A stretch of DNA of 55,041 bases from the NCBI GenBank assembly GCA_963749365.1, contig CAVVME010000007.1, positions 1 through 55,041 on the forward strand. Reading direction: 5' to 3'. Source of the stretch: WHSW01 sp963749365 (lineage in GTDB: Bacteria; Actinomycetota; Thermoleophilia; Solirubrobacterales; 70-9). The notes under the pieces were generated by a model that did not search any database, had not been told where the DNA came from, and worked only from the letters and a program-made list of their open reading frames with translations. The position numbers and the translations under genes were made by a program. This document shows positions 46,456 to 53,576 of this stretch, one piece after another. Positions within the stretch are counted from its first letter, which is position 1. Each line of letters opens with the position of its first letter.

Positions 46456-47907
46456 TCATCGCCACCGACGGGCGGCTCCGGTGATGTATTGGCCGTACCC
46501 TCGAAGCGCGGCCGCCGAGGCCAGCGCCTGGTAGGCGAACAGGTAGCCGAGGAAGCCTCGCCGGTCTGGTTCAACGTCGATGCCGAGGCGGTTGAAGACC
46601 CATCGCTCCTGCCATCGCCGCAGCAGGCCGTAGACGATGATGGTGACCGGGATCACCAGCATCGACCACCACGAGACGATGAGTGTGTAGCCGAAGATGA
46701 ACAGGATCGCACCCGGCACCCAGAAGAAGAGGTAGCCGATGTCGATCAGGGGCACCAGATAGTCGATTCCCGCGATCAGCTTGGCTAGGACCCGTGGCTG
46801 GTGGTGCGGCGGGTGGGTGTGAATCGCTTCGATCATGCCCCGGGCCCAGCGCGAGCGCTGGTTCATGAACCGGCGAAACCGTTCGGGCACCAATGTGAAC
46901 CCGACCGCGGTCGGCTCGTACTGGACGATGCCCCGCGCATCCATCAAGGTCCAGGTCAACACGATGTCCTCGCCGATCGCGTCGGGCCAGCCGCCGACGG
47001 CGCGAAGGTCATCGGTCCAGTACGCGGAGAACGCGCCCTGAGCCACCAGGGCGCTGTTATATGCCGACTGCATGCGCTTGATCCCGTTGATGCCGAGGCG
47101 GTAGTCCCAGCCCTGCATCCTGGAGAGGAAGTTGGCCGCTGAGTTCGCAGGGATGAGCGCACCGGCGCACGCACACACGTGCTGATCCTGCGGGCGGCTT
47201 GCGACGCGGGCGATCAGGTATCCGAGCGCGTCCTGGTGCAGGTGGGTATCGGCGTCGACGGTCACGACCAACGGTGTGGTCACGGTGCCCAGCGCAGCAT
47301 TAAGCGCCCTGTACTTGCCCGTCTCGGGCTCGAACACTCGTCGATATCGGAGGTCCAGGCGCCGGGCGGCCTGCTCGCCGAGCTGGGCCGTGCCGTCGGT
47401 CGAGTTGTTGTCCGCCAACACGACCTCGACCGGACCTGGATACGAGAGGCCGGCGATCCCCTCCAGCGTTGGCACGATCGCATCCTCCTCGTTCCAGGCC
47501 GCGACGACGACGGTGACCGGGGGCCACACGCCCGGTGTCCACGGCCCGCTCGGCGGACGCACGACCGGGAATCGATAGCGGAGCAGAATCAGAGTGAATG
47601 CGAGTAGACCGATGACCAGGGCGGGGATGTAGGCGAGCAACGCCGGGATCAACCAGGAGGCGATCGGGCCGATCGCGGCGTCAAGGTCCGACCGCCATGG
47701 ATCCGAGAGGTAGACGGCGAGTGCGACGTACGCGACGGCGAGCGAGAAGGCGAACGCGAATAGCCATGTCGGCCGGAGGCCGTAGTCGGGACGTTCACGC
47801 TTCACCAGGCCTCCGAGCTGGGACCAGGGCGGTTGCTCGGTTAGGGGCTCCGCCCGAGCCGACGTTTTCCTCCCCATACCCGGAATATCGGCCCAGGCAT
47901 TGGGCAC
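46456..47907 (-). CDS. Membrane GT2 glycosyltransferase (PgaC/hyaluronan-synthase type)
   Basis: 483 residues. Two N-terminal helices (LFAFAFSLAVAYVALAVYL, LIPALLAYIPALVIGLLAF) precede a GT-A domain with TVVVAAWNEEDAIVPTLEGI, VLADNNSTDGT, VVTVDADTHLHQD, the acceptor-site GEDIVLTWTLM and QRSRWARG (QxxRW), all diagnostic of processive beta-glycosyltransferases. C-terminal helices follow. It probably polymerises or transfers a sugar from a UDP donor to an exopolysaccharide or lipid. Start at 47907 or ATG 47877. It lies 57 bp downstream of the hypothetical gene on the same strand. Confidence 0.9.
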   Translation of the reverse strand: MPNAWADIPGMGRKTSARAEPLTEQPPWSQLGGLVKRERPDYGLRPTWLFAFAFSLAVAYVALAVYLSDPWRSDLDAAIGPIASWLIPALLAYIPALVIGLLAFTLILLRYRFPVVRPPSGPWTPGVWPPVTVVVAAWNEEDAIVPTLEGIAGLSYPGPVEVVLADNNSTDGTAQLGEQAARRLDLRYRRVFEPETGKYRALNAALGTVTTPLVVTVDADTHLHQDALGYLIARVASRPQDQHVCACAGALIPANSAANFLSRMQGWDYRLGINGIKRMQSAYNSALVAQGAFSAYWTDDLRAVGGWPDAIGEDIVLTWTLMDARGIVQYEPTAVGFTLVPERFRRFMNQRSRWARGMIEAIHTHPPHHQPRVLAKLIAGIDYLVPLIDIGYLFFWVPGAILFIFGYTLIVSWWSMLVIPVTIIVYGLLRRWQERWVFNRLGIDVEPDRRGFLGYLFAYQALASAAALRGYGQYITGAARRWR

Positions 47908-47964
47908 ATTAGTTATCGGCGTCTGGACCCTCGGTCTCGGCCCCAGACGCCGCGTTGGCGGAGC

Positions 47965-48858
47965 TCAGGCAGGGAACGCGCGCGTCTGCCCCGATGGGCG
48001 CGTGAGACGCGCAAGTGCACGGGCTGCGAGCGGCATTTGCCGAGAGCGCCACACGTGTCGCTGCCCGAAAGGCCAGGCGTAGATCGGATTGCCGTCGCGA
48101 ATCAGCTCGAGCAGGCGCGGTTCGGCGAGCTCGTCGGCGGACCACTCGTACAGGCGTTGCAGGCGCGGGACGATCACCGCATAGTCGAGCATCCGGCCCA
48201 GGCGCTGCTCTTCGGCGATATAGCGCTCGACGTCGCGGTCGAGCGGATAGCGGTTCGGGAGCACACGCCTGAGTGAGAGGAACACCCCTGTCATCCCGAG
48301 CCGCGGATCGCCGAGCAGGCGACCGAGCGGAGCCAACCGCCCCAGCGCCAGGCGCGGGGCGGCGACGAGTGCGTGCGCGTACAGCACGCGCGCCAGTACG
48401 ACATTGATGAAGAAGCGCTCCGGTGCGCTCTCCGCCTCGGCGAGTCTCCGATGTTCCAGGTAGGCGCTCACAATGCTCCCGTTGTGTGCGCGGTACCAGT
48501 TACGCCCCGTCGGTCTGGCGCCGAACTCCAGCCAGAGCCGCACGGTTTCCGAGGACGGCGCTCCGGCCGAGCCACCGAGGAGCGCAATGGTTTCGCATCC
48601 ATCCCGCAGCAGTCGCTCGTTGACCGCCCGCCACCACGCGCTGCCGGGCGGTGACGCGTCGAGCGGATCGAGCAGACCACGGTGCGCCTGCCAGCGCATG
48701 AACGACAACGCCGCCCGGCGGAACGGCAGGTGTCGCGGCGCGCGGCCCGTCGGGCCGTGGAACACCTTCGCCATCAACGCAAGACGCGCCGCAGGATCGT
48801 CGCGCACGGCCGCCACCTGCGCCTCAGCCCGAACGAGCGCCCCTGCTTGCTGGCTCAT
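47965..48858 (-). CDS. Conserved hypothetical protein
   Basis: 297 residues from ATG 48858 (MSQQAGALV). It is rich in Arg, Leu and Trp, and mostly helical by pattern, with no convincing transmembrane segment. Distinct stretches are APRHLPFRRAALSFMRWQAHRGLL, GSAWWRAVNERLLRDG and PERFFINVVLARVLYAHALV, which read as conserved but which I cannot assign to a named family. It is the gene immediately upstream of the GT2 glycosyltransferase, so a role in surface polysaccharide is possible but unsupported. Confidence 0.7.
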   Translation of the reverse strand: MSQQAGALVRAEAQVAAVRDDPAARLALMAKVFHGPTGRAPRHLPFRRAALSFMRWQAHRGLLDPLDASPPGSAWWRAVNERLLRDGCETIALLGGSAGAPSSETVRLWLEFGARPTGRNWYRAHNGSIVSAYLEHRRLAEAESAPERFFINVVLARVLYAHALVAAPRLALGRLAPLGRLLGDPRLGMTGVFLSLRRVLPNRYPLDRDVERYIAEEQRLGRMLDYAVIVPRLQRLYEWSADELAEPRLLELIRDGNPIYAWPFGQRHVWRSRQMPLAARALARLTRPSGQTRAFPA

Positions 48859-49259
48859 CCGCAAGGAAGTGATAGCCGTAGCGCGACTCGTCAGGCTCGG
48901 CGAGCCTCGCGGCTCGCCGCCTGGATCGCCACATCAGCATCGTCTGGGTGGGTGGGCCCATGACCGTGGCGAAAGCAGAACTCGATACCCAGCTGGTTTG
49001 AAACCAGCCGCGCCCATGGCTCAGACAAGCGGAATTCGCCGAGTCCCTGCCGGGGCTCGCAGGGTCGAACTCGGGTTGTCCGCCCATGGGGGGAAGATGG
49101 GCCACAACTCAGGATCCAGGAGAGCGGGCGAAATGGTACGACAGAGATATGCTGGCGGGGACGGCGCGGGCTTTCACGTCCACGAGCTCGAGGATGCGTA
49201 GGCCTGGGTGGCCGAGTAGTACCTCACCACCGGGCTGGAGCAGAGCACCCCCACCGACG
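48859..49259. other. Intergenic region with a 17-bp palindrome
   Basis: GCTGGTTT-G-AAACCAGC (48992-49008) is a perfect palindrome too tight for an RNA hairpin, so a protein-binding site is more likely. A 93-codon minus-strand frame (48824-49105) overlaps the hypothetical gene's start and is not convincing. A ribosome-site-like CAGGAGAG at about 49116 is not followed by a recognisable gene. Confidence 0.45.
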
Positions 49260-49913
49260 ATGTCCACGCTGGACCCCACGGTAGACGCTCCGGCGTCGGT
49301 GCGCCTGTCCTCGGGCGCGATCTTCGGGCGCGTGATGGGGCTGGTGGCCGTTACGGTCGGCTTCGCGGCCGGCGGCATCTGGATCGGGCGCGAGCTGACC
49401 GGGTGGCAGTGGTTCATCCCCTGGCTGGTCGCCCTTGGCTGCCTGATCGGCCTTCACGTCGCCAACGCGCGCGGCGCGCGGGGAGCGGCGCTCGTCCTGC
49501 TGTTCGCCTTTGGCCTGTTACTCGGGATCAGCGTCGGCAGCACGGTCTACTACTACGCGCAAACGGACTCGACCGCGGTCGCCCGGGCCGTCGCGGCTAC
49601 CGCGCTCTTCACCCTCGCCCTCGGCGCTGGCGGCTACGCGATCCGCCGCGATCTCTCGTTCCTGTACCGGATCCTGTTCTGGTTGCTGCTCGGCCTGATC
49701 CTGTTCGGGGTCGTGCTGATCTTCGTCAACTTCCCGGGCGGGGCCACGATCTACGCGCTGCTCGGCCTGGCGATATTCGGCGGCTACGTGGTCGTCGACT
49801 TCAACCGGTTGCGGCGCGCAGGGAATGACGCGGTGATCCCGCTCGCGGCGGGAATCTTCCTCGACATCTTCAACATCTTCCTCTTCTTCCTGCAGCTGTT
49901 CGCGCGCCGCTGA
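49260..49913 (+). CDS. Bax inhibitor-1/YccA-family membrane protein
   Basis: 217 residues from ATG 49260. Seven hydrophobic helices fit the BI-1 plan: VMGLVAVTVGFAAGGIWIG, WFIPWLVALGCLIGLHVA, AALVLLFAFGLLLGISVGS, then three more, and the terminal DAVIPLAAGIFLDIFNIFLFFLQLF. The conserved YVVVDFNRLR near helix 6 contains the family Asp, and a second Asp lies in the last helix; these form the pH-sensing pair in BsYetJ-type calcium leak channels. The long frame starting upstream is not coding. Role in ion or stress homeostasis is inferred from family. Confidence 0.92.
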   Translation: MSTLDPTVDAPASVRLSSGAIFGRVMGLVAVTVGFAAGGIWIGRELTGWQWFIPWLVALGCLIGLHVANARGARGAALVLLFAFGLLLGISVGSTVYYYAQTDSTAVARAVAATALFTLALGAGGYAIRRDLSFLYRILFWLLLGLILFGVVLIFVNFPGGATIYALLGLAIFGGYVVVDFNRLRRAGNDAVIPLAAGIFLDIFNIFLFFLQLFARR

Positions 49914-50023
49914 GCAGATGGAACTCGCCCGCATGCCCATCATCGCCCCCGCGCCGAGCGGTCCCCACGAGGGGTCGCTGGATAGGGTGGATGCTTGAGA
50001 AGATCGTGACGGAGGGAGATTCA

Positions 50024-50335
50024 ATGCATGCGCGCGTAACGCGGTATGAGGGCGGGGCGGTCGCGACCATCGACGAGAACCTCCAAGCCAAGAAGGGCGT
50101 CCTGCCGACAGAGTTCGGTCAGACCGAGGGAATGAAAGGCGCCCTCTTTCTCGTCGACCGGGAGCGTGGAACGGTTGTCGTGATCTCCCTGTGGCAGGAT
50201 GAGAATGCGCTGGAGGCAAGCGAGGACGAGGCGACTCGAGTTCGCCAGGAGGTCACGGGCGCTGGGGAGACGGCTTCGGTTGAGCGCTACGAGGTGGCAC
50301 TCCTGAGCGTCGAGCAAGCGGGCCAGGTTGGCTGA
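50024..50335 (+). CDS. Small ABM-like alpha-beta barrel protein
   Basis: 103 residues from ATG 50024 with GGAGGGAG 6 nt upstream. HARVTRYEGGAVATIDENLQ, MKGALFLVDRERGTVVVISLWQDENALEASE and SVERYEVALLSVE give the beta-alpha-beta pattern and final strand of antibiotic-biosynthesis-monooxygenase-like dimeric barrels. Many of these are single-domain stress or haem-handling proteins; no catalytic residue can be assigned. Monocistronic, and convergent with the second SulP gene 29 bp away. Confidence 0.82.
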   Translation: MHARVTRYEGGAVATIDENLQAKKGVLPTEFGQTEGMKGALFLVDRERGTVVVISLWQDENALEASEDEATRVRQEVTGAGETASVERYEVALLSVEQAGQVG

Positions 50336-50364
50336 GGCGAGACTTTGGAGCATGACGAGAACGC

Positions 50365-52050
50365 TCAGCGCTCGGCGGCGACCTGCTTCACAGCCTGGTC
50401 GACGGTCGGATATGCGGCCTCGAGGAGCGAGTCTCCCGGGGCGGCGTGAATGACATCACGAACCTGCCCGATGTTCCGGGCGATCACCACTCGGACCCCA
50501 TCCGCCTCCAGTTCTCGCGCCACTTGATCGAGGGCCTGGGCGGCGGTCAGATCGATGAAGGGCACCGTTTCCGCGTCGATGACGATCGAGTGAACCTCAT
50601 CGGCGCGCGCTGCGCCGCGGATCTCGCGTACGACCGGCCCGGCATTGGCGAAGAACAGCCCGCCCTCGATTCTCAACACCGTGATTCCCTCGATGCGCCG
50701 GTTGTCGGGGTGCCGATCGAGGTCCGAGAAGTGACCGCTCGCCCCCGGGACTCTGCCGAGCTCAGTCACTGGCGGTCGCGAGGCACGGTAGAGGAGGAGG
50801 AGGAGCGAGATCAGCACCCCGAAGAACAATCCTGCCAGGGTGCCGAACACCATTACCCCCAACATCGCGGCGACCGCTGCAATGAAGTCCGCCCGTGCCG
50901 CGAAGCCGTAGGCTCGGCCGAGCCGGCTGCTGTAGACGCGGTAGAAATCGCGAAGCGCCAAGAAGTCGATCAAGCCGATCAGGGCGGCGATCACCACGGC
51001 CGCCAGGGTCGCCACGGGCAGACTCTCGAAATAGCCCGTGAGAAACAGCAGGGTGAGCATCGTCAGGGCGGCGGCGATCAACCCGACGAGCTGGGTTCGC
51101 CCGCCGGCTGTGCTGTTCACCGCCGTCTTCGAGAGGCTCCCGTTGACGGCGAACCCACCGGATATCCCACTGCCGAGGTTCGCGATGCCGAGGCCGACCA
51201 GTTCGCGGTTCGGGTCGATCTCCCGGTTCTCCCGTTGGGCATATGTCTTGGCGGTCCCCAGGCTCTCAGAAAAACCGACGAGCATGACCCCCAAGGCTGC
51301 GGCGATCAGGCCACCGAAGCGGCCGAGACTGACGTCAGGGAGACCCAACGAGGGCAGACCAGGGTCGATCGAGCCGACGATCGCCACTCCGTGGGCGCCG
51401 AGGTCGAAGAGCTCGACGGCGACGATTCCCATTACCACAGCCGCCAGCGTGCCTGGGATCGCCGGTGCGACCCGCGGAAGCCCGAGCAGCACCGCGAGCG
51501 ACCCAACCCCGACCAACAGCGTGAGGCCGCTGGTCTGATCGATGTTGATCAGGAAGTCCCATACTCTCTCGAAGAAGTCGCCGCTGCCGTGTTCGATTCC
51601 GAACAGCGTCGGGAGCTGGCCGGCGATGACCGTCAGCGACAGGCCGACTATGAACCCCTCGAGCACGGGTTTGGAGATAAAGCTCGCCAGAAACCCAAGG
51701 CGCAGGGCGCCGGCGACCAACGCGGCGAGTCCGACACAGATGGCGAGCGCGGCCGTTGTGGCCACGAACTGATCGCCGTTGCCCGCAACGGCGTTGCCGA
51801 CAACCGCAGCCGACAATGCGGCGGCGGCGGCCGATGGCCCAGTGATCAGCTGCCGCGAACTGCCGAGCGCTGCGTAGAAAACCAACGCCGCCGGCGCCGC
51901 ATAGAGGCCGACGACGGGCGGGACCCCAGCTATCGTCGCGTAAGCCAACGCCGACGGCACGAGCACTGCCCAGACCGTCAGCCCGGCGACCACGTCCCCG
52001 CGAACCCAGTCGCGCTCGTAATTCCTCAGCGATGGAAACAAGCGGTTCAC
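50365..52050 (-). CDS. SulP-family anion transporter with STAS domain (second copy)
   Basis: 561 residues from GTG 52050 (VNRLFPSLRNYERDW); the open frame upstream runs antisense to codons of the VOC gene and is not used. The core has DVVAGLTVWAVLVPSALAYATIAGVPPVVGLYAAP, the FAVNGSLSKTAVNSTAGGRTQLVGL loop and about 12 helices. The STAS domain (about residues 430-555) contains VLRIEGGLFFANAGPVVREI and TVPFIDLTAAQALDQVARELE. It resembles bicarbonate/sulfate SulP members. The gene follows the VOC gene on the same strand with a 41-bp gap. Confidence 0.92.
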   Translation of the reverse strand: MNRLFPSLRNYERDWVRGDVVAGLTVWAVLVPSALAYATIAGVPPVVGLYAAPAALVFYAALGSSRQLITGPSAAAAALSAAVVGNAVAGNGDQFVATTAALAICVGLAALVAGALRLGFLASFISKPVLEGFIVGLSLTVIAGQLPTLFGIEHGSGDFFERVWDFLINIDQTSGLTLLVGVGSLAVLLGLPRVAPAIPGTLAAVVMGIVAVELFDLGAHGVAIVGSIDPGLPSLGLPDVSLGRFGGLIAAALGVMLVGFSESLGTAKTYAQRENREIDPNRELVGLGIANLGSGISGGFAVNGSLSKTAVNSTAGGRTQLVGLIAAALTMLTLLFLTGYFESLPVATLAAVVIAALIGLIDFLALRDFYRVYSSRLGRAYGFAARADFIAAVAAMLGVMVFGTLAGLFFGVLISLLLLLYRASRPPVTELGRVPGASGHFSDLDRHPDNRRIEGITVLRIEGGLFFANAGPVVREIRGAARADEVHSIVIDAETVPFIDLTAAQALDQVARELEADGVRVVIARNIGQVRDVIHAAPGDSLLEAAYPTVDQAVKQVAAER

Positions 52051-52091
52051 AGGGCCTGCATCGGGATAGTCGAACGACGCCGAGCTCGGGG

Positions 52092-52535
52092 CTAGCCGCC
52101 CTGCGCTCCCGGTCCGAAGTCGTGCCTGCCGGCGAGCCGGGCGTCGGTGCCGGGGCGCGTGACCTCGTACACCGCTAGCCGCTGGCCGGCGGGTGCGCGC
52201 AGCTCCGCGCAAGGGCCTTGGGGGATCCCGAAGCGGGCGCCTACCTCGACACCGGCGCCTTGCAGCGAGCTGAGCGTGGCTTCGAGATCGTCGACCCGGA
52301 AGACGAGCACCGGCGCCTCACGCTCCAGGTGGTCTGCGAGCAGCAGGTGAGGCTCGTGCTCGCTCAGCCTCACTTGCGCGACCCTGGCACCGAAGGCCTC
52401 GATCGCGAACACGATCTCGCCCCCCAACCTCTCGCCGTAGAACTCGAGGTCTTGGGCTACGTCCAGGCTCGGCATGTACAGGAAGGCGAGCTCCTCGAGT
52501 GCCGAGGCCGCTTGGTCGCCAGGGTGCTCAGCCAT
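52092..52535 (-). CDS. VOC (glyoxalase-superfamily) protein
   Basis: 147 residues from ATG 52535 (MAEHPGDQAAS). LAFLYMPSLDVAQDLEFYGERLGGEIVFAIEAFG is a VOC beta-alpha-beta opening, and VLVFRVDDLEATLSSLQGAGVEV and FGIPQGPCAELRAPAGQRLAVYEVTRPG form the second half. It may be metal-independent. The start lies 8 bp inside the end of the upstream VOC remnant, so the pair was a tandem VOC operon before the deletion. The SulP gene follows. Confidence 0.83.
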   Translation of the reverse strand: MAEHPGDQAASALEELAFLYMPSLDVAQDLEFYGERLGGEIVFAIEAFGARVAQVRLSEHEPHLLLADHLEREAPVLVFRVDDLEATLSSLQGAGVEVGARFGIPQGPCAELRAPAGQRLAVYEVTRPGTDARLAGRHDFGPGAQGG

Positions 52536-52692
52536 CGCCAGAGGCGGCGGCACACCGCCGGGGAGCGGCCGCCCCGGTCGTTTGACCGACCGCGATCAGG
52601 TGCCGATCCGGACCGCGCAGATAGCGGCGAATCTCCGCCCCGCGGCCCTGTCGCATCACGATCCCCTCCTTCGGCGCGGGGAACTCGGGCAT
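52528..52692 (-). pseudogene. Internally deleted VOC gene remnant
   Basis: 54-codon frame from ATG 52692. It begins MPEFPAPKEGIVM, a typical VOC N-terminus, and jumps at about residue 14 to RQGRGAEIRRYLRGPDRHLIAVGQTTG, which is the C-terminal strand of the same family. The roughly 80-100 residues that normally lie between, including the first ligand half, are missing. AAGGAGG occurs inside the coding start, not in front. It is most simply an in-frame deletion product and probably non-functional. Confidence 0.7.
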
Positions 52693-52910
52693 CTAAAGCC
52701 TCCTCTGGTCGTTCGGTTCCCGCATGGTCGCATCGAGCGACGCCCGCCGTGTCCGCCTGAACGCGTTCGAGCCCGCGCACGGGACCCCCCTCGCCAGTCA
52801 AGCGCCAGGAAGCGGCATGGCTCGTGGTGGCCCAGTGCCTGCGTGGCCTGGCGGCTATACCACGATCCGCTTGGGGTGGGTCGCGAGACGACCTCAGTAG
52901 CGTGATCCGG
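52693..52910. other. Divergent intergenic region, no gene seen
   Basis: 218 bp between the VOC remnant and the plus-strand membrane protein. No frame on either strand is convincing. An approximate inverted repeat around GTAGCGTGATCC precedes ATG 52911. Confidence 0.4.
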
Positions 52911-53519
52911 ATGGCGGGAGGCGCGATCGGGGCCGGCGGATCCCCGGCGGTTCGATGGAGCGGGCGTGTCGCCGGGCCGCTCCTGCTCGTCACCGTGGTG
53001 CTCTGCATCGACCTGATCACCGATGCCGGGGCCCGCTCGTCCCAGGTCGGCGTCCTCGACGAGCCCGCCCACCTCGCGACCGGGATTCTCGTGCTCCTGC
53101 TGCTGGTCGCCCTTCTGCCGGCCGCGCCGCCGGTGGCGTTCGCGCTCGCCGCGCTGGTGGCCTGCATGGCGATAGATCTCGACCACATCCCCCAGTACCT
53201 GGGCTGGCAGGGTCTCACGGAGGGGACGCCACGCCCGTACACGCACAGCCTGCTGACCCCGCTCGTCCTCTGCGCGCTGGCGGCGGTGAGCCGAGGAACC
53301 GTGCGCGCGATCGCGCTCGGCGCTGCCCTGGGCGTCTGCGCGCACCTGCTGCGGGACGTGGCGACGGCAAGCGGGGTGGCGCTGTTCTGGCCGGCGACGA
53401 GCGAGGCCTCGAGGATCTCCCACCCGGCCTACATCGTGGTGCTCGCCCTGATCGCCGCGGTCGGGATCGCCTGCGCGGCGCGGGCCGGTTCTTCGAGCTC
53501 TAAGGGTTTGCGGCGTTGA
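52911..53519 (+). CDS. Metal-dependent membrane hydrolase, YdjM/DUF457 type
   Basis: 202 residues from ATG 52911; GTG 52902 is three codons upstream. About five hydrophobic helices carry the family His/Asp motifs: DEPAHLATG, DLDHIPQYLG, RPYTHSLLTPL and AHLLRDVA. These would form a membrane-embedded metal site, as in the LexA-binding/inner-membrane hydrolase-like family (YdjM). The substrate is unknown. It lies 57 bp before the glycosyltransferase fusion on the same strand. Confidence 0.85.
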   Translation: MAGGAIGAGGSPAVRWSGRVAGPLLLVTVVLCIDLITDAGARSSQVGVLDEPAHLATGILVLLLLVALLPAAPPVAFALAALVACMAIDLDHIPQYLGWQGLTEGTPRPYTHSLLTPLVLCALAAVSRGTVRAIALGAALGVCAHLLRDVATASGVALFWPATSEASRISHPAYIVVLALIAAVGIACAARAGSSSSKGLRR

Positions 53520-53576
53520 AACCGACAGTAGTCACAGACGCCGCTACGAACCCCGGATCTCAAGCCCACCAGCCAG

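Noticed and set aside
48824..49105. 93-codon minus-strand frame
   Set aside because: Overlaps the start of the hypothetical gene, has no recognisable family and no ribosome site.
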